64,000 nucleotides of DNA from Haloarcula rubra (GTDB lineage Archaea; Halobacteriota; Halobacteria; Halobacteriales; Haloarculaceae), in assembly GCF_019599465.1 (NCBI RefSeq), contig NZ_RKLR01000003.1, forward strand, positions 1 through 64,000. The letters run 5' to 3'. This document shows, piece after piece, positions 7,256-14,608 of the stretch. Each line of letters starts with the position of its first letter. Position 1 is the first letter of the stretch. Both the position numbers and the translations under genes were made by a program. The notes beneath the pieces are model-generated. The model was given only the letters and a program-made list of their open reading frames with translations. It had not been told where the DNA came from and ran no database searches.

Positions 7256-7618
7256 GTGTCAGGAGACGACCCGCCCGACCAGCAGGCCATGTTCGAGGCG
7301 CTGGCCGATTCGGACTGTCGCAGCATCCTCGCGACGCTCGACGACCCGCTCCCGGCGAAACGAGTGGCCGACGTCTGCGAGCTCCCACTGACGAGTACGT
7401 ACCGCAAACTCGAGCAGTTGAGCGACGCCGCGCTCGTCGCCGAGGGAACGGAGGTCAGGGCCGACGGCCACCACGAGACGACGTACGTCAGGGACTGTAC
7501 GGGTGTGTTCGTAGCCCTCGACGGGGACGACTCGTTCGACGTCGACGTCTTGCGGGACCGCGAGACGCCGGACGAACGGCTCGCGCGACTCTGGTCCCGC
7601 GTCAGTGAGGAACTATGA
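7256..7618 (+). CDS. ArsR-like winged helix-turn-helix regulator
   Basis: The 120-residue protein starts at GTG 7256. Residues 8-75 form a winged HTH (MFEALADSDCRSILATLDDPLPAKRVADVC, then a recognition helix LPLTSTYRKLEQL and wing). The C-terminal segment (DGHHETTYVRDCTGVFVALDGD) is the usual haloarchaeal extension. Histidines (GHHE) and Cys could sense metal or redox state, but this is inference. Its stop overlaps the next start (ATGA), so it is co-transcribed with the small membrane protein, a pairing common in haloarchaea. It lies between two halocyanin genes. Confidence 0.85.
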   Translation: MSGDDPPDQQAMFEALADSDCRSILATLDDPLPAKRVADVCELPLTSTYRKLEQLSDAALVAEGTEVRADGHHETTYVRDCTGVFVALDGDDSFDVDVLRDRETPDERLARLWSRVSEEL

Positions 7619-7917
7619 CCGGAGAGATACCACTCGTCGTCGTCGCGTTCAAGACAGTCACGCTGGTACTGGGTGGCCTCATCACCTACTTCGCCGCCAA
7701 AGCGGCGCTGAAGTCCCGTTCGCGGGAGCTGGCGTACCTCGCCATCGGCTTCGGAACGGTCACGTCCGGGTCGCTACTGGCCGGCGTGGCCGACCAGTTG
7801 CTCGGTCTCGACGCCCGGGCGGCGCTGGCGTTCGAGAACGCCGTGACGATGGTCGGGTTCGCCGTCGTCGCGTACTCGCTGTACGTCGCGAGCCAGTCGT
7901 CACTGGTCGGTCGGTGA
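7615..7917 (+). CDS. Small membrane protein paired with wHTH regulator (DUF7521-like)
   Basis: The 100-residue protein has three predicted helices: VVVAFKTVTLVLGGLITYFAA, LAYLAIGFGTVTSGSLLAGVA and AFENAVTMVGFAVVAYSLYVA. It overlaps the upstream regulator by 4 nt. Haloarchaeal genomes often pair such three-helix proteins with a wHTH gene, which suggests a membrane sensor or anti-regulator, but the function is unknown. The DUF number is from memory. Confidence 0.8.
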   Translation: MTGEIPLVVVAFKTVTLVLGGLITYFAAKAALKSRSRELAYLAIGFGTVTSGSLLAGVADQLLGLDARAALAFENAVTMVGFAVVAYSLYVASQSSLVGR

Positions 7918-7941
7918 ACGCGGAGAACCGGAAGACCGCTG

Positions 7942-8502
7942 TTACTCGACGACGACGGCGCCCTTCATGCCGAGGCCCTTGTGTGGTTCACAGTAGTAGA
8001 GGTAGACCCCGGAGGACTCGAAGGTGTGCTGGAAGTCGTTCCCCGAGTCGGAGACGAGGCTGCTCTCGAACTCGCCATCTTCGTGGACGACGTTGTGCGA
8101 GCCACCCTCGCCGGTCCAGGACCAGTTGACGTCGGTGCCGGCGTCGATGCGGACCGCCGCCGGCGCGAAGGCGTAGGCACCGCCGTTGCCCTCGGCGCCG
8201 ACCTCGACGTTGACGTTCCCCGTGCCGGTCTGGTCGGCGACGGTGCCGTCGAAGTTCCCGACGTCCGAGAGGTACTCGCTCACTTCAGACGGGACGTCAC
8301 CGCTGCCGCCGCTCTCGGTGTCCGTCGGCGTGCTCTCCGCCGTCTCGGTGCCACCGTCGTCGCCGCCGGAGTCGCCGTCGGACCCGCCGCTTCCACCGTC
8401 GCCGCCGTCGCCGCCGGACCCGCCACAGCCAGCGAGCAGTCCGGCAACCGAGACGGCCGCAGTACTACGGACGAACGTCCGCCGATCGAGGTGGTCTGTC
8501 AT
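7942..8502 (-). CDS. Halocyanin (type 1 copper protein), Tat lipoprotein
   Basis: The 186-residue protein has a Tat motif (DRRTF), hydrophobic stretch and lipobox (LAGC), then a Gly/Asp/Ser-rich low-complexity linker (about 27-75) and one blue-copper domain. All four copper ligands are present: His136 (SHNVV), Cys171, His174 and Met179 (YCEPHKGLGMKG). It would carry electrons outside the membrane in respiratory chains. The C-terminal domain is close to both domains of the 6151-7032 protein, consistent with local duplication. Confidence 0.95.
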   Translation of the reverse strand: MTDHLDRRTFVRSTAAVSVAGLLAGCGGSGGDGGDGGSGGSDGDSGGDDGGTETAESTPTDTESGGSGDVPSEVSEYLSDVGNFDGTVADQTGTGNVNVEVGAEGNGGAYAFAPAAVRIDAGTDVNWSWTGEGGSHNVVHEDGEFESSLVSDSGNDFQHTFESSGVYLYYCEPHKGLGMKGAVVVE

Positions 8503-8708
8503 GCACTCGTATTTCGGTATCCAGACACTAAAGGTAGTCGCTTCGCCGCTACCGGAATAAACAATTATGGAGGTCTGAGGTGGTTAATATCCGCGGTTTC
8601 GACAGTAAAGAACCCAGAGACGAACACGTTCGTAACAGGATTCTGTCAACCGAAACCTAGCGCTCAGAACGCAAGTAGTACGTACCAACACAGTTTGGAA
8701 GGGGGTTC

Positions 8709-10283
8709 ATGTCCGTCGCCGACGTTGCCACCTCCAATGACACCGAGGTGTCCGTCGTGACGGTGTGGCTACGGGGTGACCACCTCGTCCGACACCGGGG
8801 TCCACTGGCCCGGCGACCGGACGAACGAGTTCTCCTCGTGGAGGCGACGTCGTTCGCTCGGAGACGCCCGTATCACCCCCACAAGCTGACGCTGGTGTTC
8901 AGTGCGATGCGACACTTCGGGGACGACCTCCGGGCGGACGGGCGGACGGTCGATTACCGGCAGGTCGACACCTTCGAGGAGGGCATCGAGGCACACTTCG
9001 GCGCCCACCCGGAGGACACGCTGGTGACGACACGCCCGCAGACCGACGGCGCACGCGAGCGAATAGAGACCCTCGTCGACGATGCGGGCGGCACCGTCGA
9101 GTTCGTCCCGGACGAGCGGTTCCTCTGTTCGCCCGAGCAGTTCGACGAGTGGGCCACCGACGGCCGCTACCGCCACGAGGAGTTCTATCGGTTCGTCCGT
9201 CGTGAGACGGGGTACTTGATGGACGACGGCGACCCGGTCGGCGGCGAGTGGAACTACGACGACCAGAACCGGGAGACGCCGCCCGAGGAGTGGGAACCGG
9301 CCGACCCACCCACGTTCGAACCCGACGAGACGACCGAGGCCGTCGCCGAGTGGGTCCACGAGACGTTCGACGGCGGGTACGACGAACCGCCGTACGGCGG
9401 CGACTGGGCCGACCCGGACCCGTTCCACTGGCCGGTGACCCGTCGGCAGGCCGTGCGGGCGCTGGAGCACTTCGTCACCCACCGTCTCGACGACTTCGGG
9501 CCGTATCAGGACGCGATGCGCGGCGACGAGTGGGCGATGAGTCACAGCCTCCTCTCGACGGCGCTGAACCTCGGCCTCCTCCTGCCCGACGAGGTCGTCG
9601 AGCGCGCTATCGCGGCCTACGACGACGGCGACGCCCCCCTCAACAGCGTCGAGGGGTTCGTCCGGCAGGTCCTGGGCTGGCGGGAGTTCCTCCGCCACGT
9701 CTACCGCCGTGAGATGCCCGCGCTGGCAGAAGCGAACCAACTCGACGCCGACGAGGACTTGCCGGCGTTCTACTGGACGGGCGAGACGGACATGGCTTGT
9801 CTCTCGGACGTGGTCGACGGCGTGCGAGCGCGGGGCTACTCCCACCACATCGAGCGCCTGATGGTGCTCGCGAACTTCGGCCTGATATACGGCGTCGAAC
9901 CGGCCCAGGTGAACCGCTGGTTCCACGCCGGGTACGTCGACGCCTTCCACTGGGTGACGACACCCAACGTCGTGGAGATGGGGCTGTTCGGCGCGGGCGT
10001 CTTCGCCACGAAACCGTACGCGTCCTCGGCGAACTACGTCGACAAGATGAGCGACTACTGCTCGGGGTGCCCGTACTACAAGACGAAGACGACCGGCGAG
10101 GGGGCGTGTCCGTTCAACGCGCTGTACTGGGACTTTCTGGACCGCAACGAGGACGCCCTCCGGTCGAACCACCGGATGGGGCTGATGTACAGTCACGTCG
10201 ACAAGAAGGACGACGAGGAGTGGGCCGAGATACGGGCCCGGGCCGACGAGATACGGGCGATGGCTCGGTCCGGCGACCTCTGA
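8709..10283 (+). CDS. Iron-sulfur photolyase/cryptochrome (FeS-BCP, PhrB-like)
   Basis: The 524-residue protein has an N-terminal alpha/beta antenna domain, then the helical FAD domain (FGPYQDAMRGDEWAMSHSLLSTALNLGLL; EGFVRQVLGWREFLRHVYR). Four cysteines, C364, C451, C454 and C467 (MACLSD, YCSGCPY, GACPFN), match the 4Fe-4S site of the bacterial/archaeal FeS-BCP class, whose studied members repair (6-4) photoproducts. A cryptochrome-like signalling role cannot be excluded. It stands alone and converges with the DUF2270 gene; repair of sunlight damage fits a hypersaline surface organism. Confidence 0.93.
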   Translation: MSVADVATSNDTEVSVVTVWLRGDHLVRHRGPLARRPDERVLLVEATSFARRRPYHPHKLTLVFSAMRHFGDDLRADGRTVDYRQVDTFEEGIEAHFGAHPEDTLVTTRPQTDGARERIETLVDDAGGTVEFVPDERFLCSPEQFDEWATDGRYRHEEFYRFVRRETGYLMDDGDPVGGEWNYDDQNRETPPEEWEPADPPTFEPDETTEAVAEWVHETFDGGYDEPPYGGDWADPDPFHWPVTRRQAVRALEHFVTHRLDDFGPYQDAMRGDEWAMSHSLLSTALNLGLLLPDEVVERAIAAYDDGDAPLNSVEGFVRQVLGWREFLRHVYRREMPALAEANQLDADEDLPAFYWTGETDMACLSDVVDGVRARGYSHHIERLMVLANFGLIYGVEPAQVNRWFHAGYVDAFHWVTTPNVVEMGLFGAGVFATKPYASSANYVDKMSDYCSGCPYYKTKTTGEGACPFNALYWDFLDRNEDALRSNHRMGLMYSHVDKKDDEEWAEIRARADEIRAMARSGDL

Positions 10284-10285
10284 GC

Positions 10286-10990
10286 CTACGTCTCGCGCCA
10301 GTCGTCGACCTCACACCGCCGGAGCTCCGATCGGGAGTGCCACGCTCTGGGTCGGACGGCGACGACGACGGCGGCGAGGTACGCGAGGCCGACGACGGCC
10401 GTGACGACGACGCCCGGTACCATCCCGATGGCCGCACTCTCGGGCCACGACCCCTCCTGTGCGAAGGCGGTCACGCGGATGACCCACGCGCCCGTGACGA
10501 TGCTGAACAGGGCGAGATACACCCGCCGGAGTCGGTGAGCGAGCGCCTCCTCGAACGGCACCTTCAGCGTCGGTTCCCGGTAGTCCTCGCTCAACTTCCG
10601 GCGCCACGACTCGTCGTCGACGGCCGTACTCGGGTCGAGTCCGTGGGCCCAGACGTTCTGCTGGACGAGGCGGACCCGCGACCGCCAGACGTCGAATCCC
10701 CGGTAGCGATGGGCCTCGATGCCGAGGAAGACGGCCAGCGTCACGAGTCCCACGAGGACGAGGTAGTGGGGGTTCGTCGGGTCCGAGAAGGCCCACGTCA
10801 GGATGGCAGCGATGACGGTGACCGCCCAGTTCGTCGTTCGGTCCAGTCGCTCGCGCCACCGGGTCATCCGGTGGACCTCGCCACGGTAGAGGTGGGCCAT
10901 CGACGAACTCGGGCCCATGTCGCGCTCGAAGAGGCCCGCACCGAGGCCGCGTTCGCGTTCGCCGCTCGGGTCGAACTCTTCGTCGCTCAT
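10286..10990 (-). CDS. DUF2270 membrane protein
   Basis: The 234-residue protein has the DUF2270 core MAHLYRGEVHRMTRWRERLD followed by two helices (WAVTVIAAILTWAFS; HYLVLVGLVTLAVFLGIEAHR), a cytosolic RYRGFDVWRSRVRLVQ segment, and two more helices near the C-terminus. The function is unknown. Its start overlaps the stop of the upstream wHTH gene (ATGA at 10987-10990), so it is the last gene of the sulfur-locus minus-strand operon. Confidence 0.88.
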   Translation of the reverse strand: MSDEEFDPSGERERGLGAGLFERDMGPSSSMAHLYRGEVHRMTRWRERLDRTTNWAVTVIAAILTWAFSDPTNPHYLVLVGLVTLAVFLGIEAHRYRGFDVWRSRVRLVQQNVWAHGLDPSTAVDDESWRRKLSEDYREPTLKVPFEEALAHRLRRVYLALFSIVTGAWVIRVTAFAQEGSWPESAAIGMVPGVVVTAVVGLAYLAAVVVAVRPRAWHSRSELRRCEVDDWRET

Positions 10991-11370
10991 CCCTGTTTCT
11001 CGCCGAACTTCTCGCGGAACTCGGCGATGAGTTGGCCCATCTTCGCGTAGTAGTCGTTCAGCTCCCGTTGCATCTGGTCGGCGATCTCGTCCGGGTCCCG
11101 CGGTTCGTACACGTGGTAGTAGCTACTCCCCTCGCCGCTGACCTTCTCCTGTGCGACGAGGTCAGCGTCCAGCAGACGCTGGACCGACCGGTACGCCGTC
11201 GTCCGGTCGCGCTCGACTCGCTCGGCCAGTTCGTCGACGGTCAGTGGACCGTCCGTCTCGACGAGCGTGGCGAAACACTGCCGGTCGAGGTCGGTGAGGC
11301 CGTGGAAGCAGTCCAGCAGGAAGTCACACTCCACGTCTTCCTCCAGCAGGGTGCGGATGGCTTCGGGCAT
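10987..11370 (-). CDS. Winged-helix transcription regulator of the sulfur locus (three N-terminal cysteines)
   Basis: The start is ATG 11370 (MPEAIRTLLEEDVECDF), giving 127 residues; the frame continues upstream without plausible protein. Residues about 24-90 form a MarR/TrmB-like winged HTH (LTDLDRQCFATLVETDGPLTVDELAERV, recognition helix RTTAYRSVQRLL), followed by a coiled C-terminal helix suited to dimerisation. All three cysteines lie near the N-terminus (C15, C21, C32). By analogy with persulfide-sensing repressors such as CstR and SqrR, they could sense reactive sulfur; that is inference. It is encoded directly after the YeeE/YedE pair. Confidence 0.85.
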   Translation of the reverse strand: MPEAIRTLLEEDVECDFLLDCFHGLTDLDRQCFATLVETDGPLTVDELAERVERDRTTAYRSVQRLLDADLVAQEKVSGEGSSYYHVYEPRDPDEIADQMQRELNDYYAKMGQLIAEFREKFGEKQG

Positions 11371-11410
11371 TATCGAACCCTCCGGTCCGGGGCCGTGGTA
11401 ACGCTCACGG

Positions 11411-11899
11411 TCACGCCGGTTCCTCCGTGGCCCCTTCGGTCGCGCCGACGTTCGAACGGACGTATCCCTGCACGTACGCACCGACGAACATCCCGGCGAC
11501 GGCGTAGAGGATGGTGACGTTGCCGACGCCGAGGCTGGCGTAGGCCGCGCCCGGACAGATGCCCGAGAGGCCCCAGCCGACGCCGAAGATACCGCCGCCC
11601 AGCAGGACGTTCCTGTCCATCGACTTCACCCGCTTGCCGAACTGCGTGCCGGTCAGCGGGGCACTTCCGCCGGTCTTCGACATCACGGCGAAGGCGACGC
11701 CGGCGACGACGCTGGCCCCGCCCATCACGAGGAGGAGGCCGAGGTCCGTCAACTGGAGGAACCGCAGGACGACCTCCGGGCGGTACATCTGGCTCAGGCC
11801 GAGGCCGAACCCGAAGACGACACCGCCCACGAGGATGGCGGGCAGGAACAGCGGGTGCCGTTCGGCGTCGTTTCGAGACCCTCGCTGCTCACGGCTCAC
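11411..11899 (-). CDS. YeeE/YedE family transporter, C-terminal half (DUF6691)
   Basis: The start is GTG 11899, overlapping the TGA of the upstream partner in GTGA. The 162-residue protein has four to five helices and the motif GVGWGLSGICPGAA, matching the second half of full-length YeeE/YedE proteins that import thiosulfate or related sulfur species; Cys in the CPG motif is part of the conduction path in the family. A GLSQM motif lies near the N-terminus. With the 157-residue partner it forms a split transporter. Confidence 0.9.
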   Translation of the reverse strand: MSREQRGSRNDAERHPLFLPAILVGGVVFGFGLGLSQMYRPEVVLRFLQLTDLGLLLVMGGASVVAGVAFAVMSKTGGSAPLTGTQFGKRVKSMDRNVLLGGGIFGVGWGLSGICPGAAYASLGVGNVTILYAVAGMFVGAYVQGYVRSNVGATEGATEEPA

Positions 11900-12369
11900 G
11901 GGCTCACCCCCAGCGCGGCGACTATCTGTGCGGTGCCGATGGCGATACCGACGAACGTCGCGACGTTCAGCAGGGACGTCTCCGAGAGCGACCCGACGCC
12001 ACAGACGCCGTGGCCGGAGGTACACCCTTTACCGAGGCGGGTGCCCACGCCGACGAGGACGCCGCCGACGAGCAGTCGCCACCACTGGACGTCGGTCGTC
12101 CAGCCGAACTCGCCGAACGCGAGGCCGTAGACGGCCCCGCCCAGCACGATGCCCAGCGTGAACACGACGCGCCAGTCCCGCGAGGCCCGGAAGCGGTACT
12201 GCTGGAACCGGGACTGGCCGGAGACGTACGACAGCGTGGATTCGAGGAACGTGCTCGCGCCGGCGGTGATGCCCGTCGTGAGGTAGATTATCACGGTGCC
12301 CCCGCCGATGAGCAGGCCCCCCAGCAGGTAGTGGACCCAGCCGTTCGGGAGCAGTGTCTCGGCGAGCAT
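11896..12369 (-). CDS. YeeE/YedE family transporter, N-terminal half
   Basis: The 157-residue, four-to-five-helix membrane protein ends with the signature GVGTRLGKGCTSGHGVCGVGSLS, the first cysteine motif of YeeE/YedE thiosulfate-type transporters. It is followed without a gap by the second half (GTGA overlap), so both should be co-translated and assemble. The upstream neighbour is the rhodanese-MBL enzyme (1 bp apart), pointing to import and oxidation of sulfane sulfur. Confidence 0.92.
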   Translation of the reverse strand: MLAETLLPNGWVHYLLGGLLIGGGTVIIYLTTGITAGASTFLESTLSYVSGQSRFQQYRFRASRDWRVVFTLGIVLGGAVYGLAFGEFGWTTDVQWWRLLVGGVLVGVGTRLGKGCTSGHGVCGVGSLSETSLLNVATFVGIAIGTAQIVAALGVSP

Positions 12370-12370
12370 C

Positions 12371-13561
12371 TCAGTTCCCCGTCATCGCGTCCGTCGTGGC
12401 GGCGCAGTTGTTCGGGCCGCGTTCGAGTTCGGCGGCGGACTCGTCGTCGACGGTCCGCTCGCCCAGGTTCGTGGCGATGATGTCCTCGTAGTTGTCTGGC
12501 CGGGGTGGCATATCCGAGAGGACGAACTCCACGAACGAGGCTCTGTCGTAGTCGAGCGCGTCCATCGCCTCGGCGACGTCACCCAGCGCGTCGGTGTAAC
12601 TCCCGTCGTCGGCCCGTTCGGCCGCGTCGCTGACGTGGCCGGGCGCGACCAGCGTCTCGTCGGGGAGCGAGAGGACTCGGTCGTGAAGCGTGTCGTACAG
12701 CCGTCCGGCCGCCTCGGGCGCGCCCTCGTCGCCGCCCTCTAAGTCCGGGCGGGCGACGCTCTCGACGAACAGGCCGTCGCCGGTCAGCAGGACGGCGTCG
12801 TCGACGAGGTAGGAGGTCATCCCGCTAGTGTGCCCGGGCGTGTGGACGGCCTCGACGCCGACGTCGCCGACGGTGAGGGTCTCGCCGTCCGCGACGGTGT
12901 CGTAGGACAGGTCGTAGTCGATACCGCGCGCTTCGGCCGGTTCGGGGACCAGCGCCTGCACGCCGTGTTCGCGGGCGAGGTCGCGGACGCCGCTGACGTG
13001 GTCGGCGTGGACGTGCGTGTCGACGGCGGCGACGAGTTCGGCGCCGTACGACTCCGCCGCCTCGAGGTATTCCTCGGTGAAGGCGTGGAGCGGGTCCACG
13101 ACGAGCGCCTCGTCGCCGTCGACGACGAGATAGGAGAGACAGCCCGAGGATGGGCGGTGGAACTGGACGACGGTGGCGTCGGTGTCGGCCGAGAGTTCGG
13201 TGGCGGAAAGCACCGTCTCCCAGCCCTCCATGCCGTCCTCGACGGCCACCACGTCGTCGACGCCTGCCTCGTCGAGGACGTCGGCGACGAACTTGCTCGA
13301 CTCGCCTTTGGCACAGACTGTGTACATCGGACGCGCGTCCGGCAGCGATTCGAGCGTGCTGTCTGTGACGCCGTCGAGGAACTCGTAGTACGGGACGTTC
13401 GCGAACGCGACGCTGTCGCCGTCGATGCGCCAGTCGTCGACTTCGGCGGGCGCCCGCGTGTCGAGGACGCTCATGCTCTCGCCCGCCTCGAGTCGGTCGT
13501 AGAGGTCGCTCGGTGCTATCGTCGCAACGTCGTCGGGGATGGTGAACGGTTTGTCGCTCAT
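12371..13561 (-). CDS. Rhodanese / metallo-beta-lactamase fusion (persulfide dioxygenase-like)
   Basis: The start is ATG 13561 (MSDKPFTIPDDVATI), giving 396 residues. Residues about 15-115 are a rhodanese domain with active-site Cys in VCAKGESS. Residues about 130-350 are an MBL domain with HVHADHVSG, an HTPGHTSG loop, TGDGLF and a final GHVSD histidine, as in ETHE1/Blh persulfide dioxygenases. It probably handles sulfane sulfur in the cytoplasm, with the transporter and TusA/DsrE carriers next to it. The domain order is rhodanese first, opposite to CstB-type fusions. Confidence 0.9.
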   Translation of the reverse strand: MSDKPFTIPDDVATIAPSDLYDRLEAGESMSVLDTRAPAEVDDWRIDGDSVAFANVPYYEFLDGVTDSTLESLPDARPMYTVCAKGESSKFVADVLDEAGVDDVVAVEDGMEGWETVLSATELSADTDATVVQFHRPSSGCLSYLVVDGDEALVVDPLHAFTEEYLEAAESYGAELVAAVDTHVHADHVSGVRDLAREHGVQALVPEPAEARGIDYDLSYDTVADGETLTVGDVGVEAVHTPGHTSGMTSYLVDDAVLLTGDGLFVESVARPDLEGGDEGAPEAAGRLYDTLHDRVLSLPDETLVAPGHVSDAAERADDGSYTDALGDVAEAMDALDYDRASFVEFVLSDMPPRPDNYEDIIATNLGERTVDDESAAELERGPNNCAATTDAMTGN

Positions 13562-13588
13562 TCTGTGTCCAAACCTAACCGGGCGTCC

Positions 13589-13617
13589 GTACAAAAGAGT
13601 TGTGGGTATTGTACAAT
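13589..13617. promoter_or_regulatory. Operator-like inverted repeats upstream of the rhodanese-MBL operon
   Basis: GTACAA (13589-13594) and TTGTAC (13609-13614) form an inverted repeat. The second arm lies inside the perfect 10-bp palindrome ATTGTACAAT (13608-13617). The site is 28-56 bp upstream of the ATG at 13561, in the promoter zone. It resembles the site at 13731 in front of the divergent operon. Confidence 0.5.
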
Positions 13618-13712
13618 CTATGTTCTCGGAGGTGTGGTCACGCTGAACTCCATTAGTGTGGGAAAAAGCGCATAAGCGCCCTGATAGTTCGTCCGAGCTC
13701 CTCGTCGACAGA

Positions 13713-13741
13713 TTTATACGAATCTCCCTATATTGCACAAC
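13713..13741 (+). promoter_or_regulatory. TATA element and operator-like site upstream of the tusA-like gene
   Basis: TTTATA (13713-13718) lies about 36-41 bp before ATG 13754. TATTGCACAAC (13731-13741) overlaps the expected transcription start and matches TATTGTACAAT (13607-13617) at 9 of 11 bases, suggesting one regulator for both divergent operons. Confidence 0.55.
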
Positions 13742-13753
13742 TAGCGAAATACA

Positions 13754-14023
13754 ATGACGACCGAAATCCCATCCGACGACGTGACGACCACGATAGACGT
13801 GACCGGCGAGTCCTGCCCGATGCCGGTCGTGCGCACCAAACAGGCGGTCGACGACCTCGCAGTCGGCGACGTGCTGGAGGTGCTCGCCACCGACTCCGGT
13901 AGCGTCAGTGACATCGACGGCTGGGCGGCGTCGGTCGACGACGTGGCACTGCTGGCGCAGTCCGAGACGACAGCGGACGGGCGCACGGTGTACCACCACT
14001 ACGTCGAACGGGTGGACGCATGA
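13754..14023 (+). CDS. TusA-family sulfurtransferase
   Basis: The 89-residue protein has the TusA/SirA signature DVTGESCPMPVVRTKQAV; Cys22 is the expected persulfide carrier. It has the two-helix, four-strand layout and normal length (about 80). It would pass sulfane sulfur between the rhodanese-MBL enzyme and other acceptors. Its stop overlaps the DsrE-like start by 4 nt (ATGA), so both are co-expressed. Confidence 0.95.
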   Translation: MTTEIPSDDVTTTIDVTGESCPMPVVRTKQAVDDLAVGDVLEVLATDSGSVSDIDGWAASVDDVALLAQSETTADGRTVYHHYVERVDA

Positions 14024-14607
14024 GTAGTGAGACGACCGCGCCCGAGTCGGGTAGCGAGCGAGTCGGAGCGGACACGCCGGACGTCGAGGCGCTCTACGAG
14101 CGCATCGAGGACCTCGAATCGACGGTCGACTCGCTCCGCGACGACGGGCCGAAGAAGATGACCATCATCGCGACGAAGGGGTCGCTCGACATGGCGTACC
14201 CGCCGCTCATCCTCGCCAGTACGGCCGCCGCCTTCGGCTGGGACGTCACGGTCTTCCACACGTTCTGGGGCCTCGACATCCTCCACGAGGAGCGCTCGGC
14301 GGAGTTGCAGGTCAGCGCCGTCGGCAACCCGAGCATGCCGATGCCGAACGTACTGGGGGCGCTCCCCGGCGGCGACTCGCTGGCGACGTGGTACATGAAC
14401 CGCGAGATAGCCGACAACGGCACCGCGACCATCGAGGAACTCGTCGAGACGAGTCTGGAGATGGGCGCCGACCTGCAGGCCTGCGAGATGACCACCGAAC
14501 TGTTCGACTACGACCACGACGACTTCTACGACGGCGTGACGACGGACGTGGGGGCGGCCACGGCGCTCCAGCACATGGCCGACGCCGACGTCCAGTTGCT
14601 CGTCTGA
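14020..14607 (+). CDS. DsrE/DsrF/DrsH-like sulfur carrier
   Basis: The 195-residue protein has an N-terminal coiled-coil-like helix (ALYERIEDLESTVDSLRDD), then a DsrE-like alpha/beta fold with KKMTIIATKGSLDMAYPPLILA and FHTFWGLDIL. The conserved cysteine in ADLQACEMTTELF is the probable sulfur-binding residue. It matches the peroxiredoxin-family/DsrE2 group usually adjacent to TusA and YeeE genes. Cytosolic or membrane-peripheral; no transmembrane helix is clear. Confidence 0.92.
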   Translation: MSSETTAPESGSERVGADTPDVEALYERIEDLESTVDSLRDDGPKKMTIIATKGSLDMAYPPLILASTAAAFGWDVTVFHTFWGLDILHEERSAELQVSAVGNPSMPMPNVLGALPGGDSLATWYMNREIADNGTATIEELVETSLEMGADLQACEMTTELFDYDHDDFYDGVTTDVGAATALQHMADADVQLLV

Positions 14608-14608
14608 A

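Noticed and set aside
8709-10283. Plus-strand photolyase versus the 475-residue open frame on the opposite strand
   Set aside because: The opposite frame has no family motifs and a Val/Arg-rich antisense composition; the FeS-photolyase cysteines and FAD motifs fix the plus-strand reading.
12371-13999. A 542-residue rhodanese-MBL protein
   Set aside because: Residues before MSDKPFT are antisense to the tusA gene and the promoter region.
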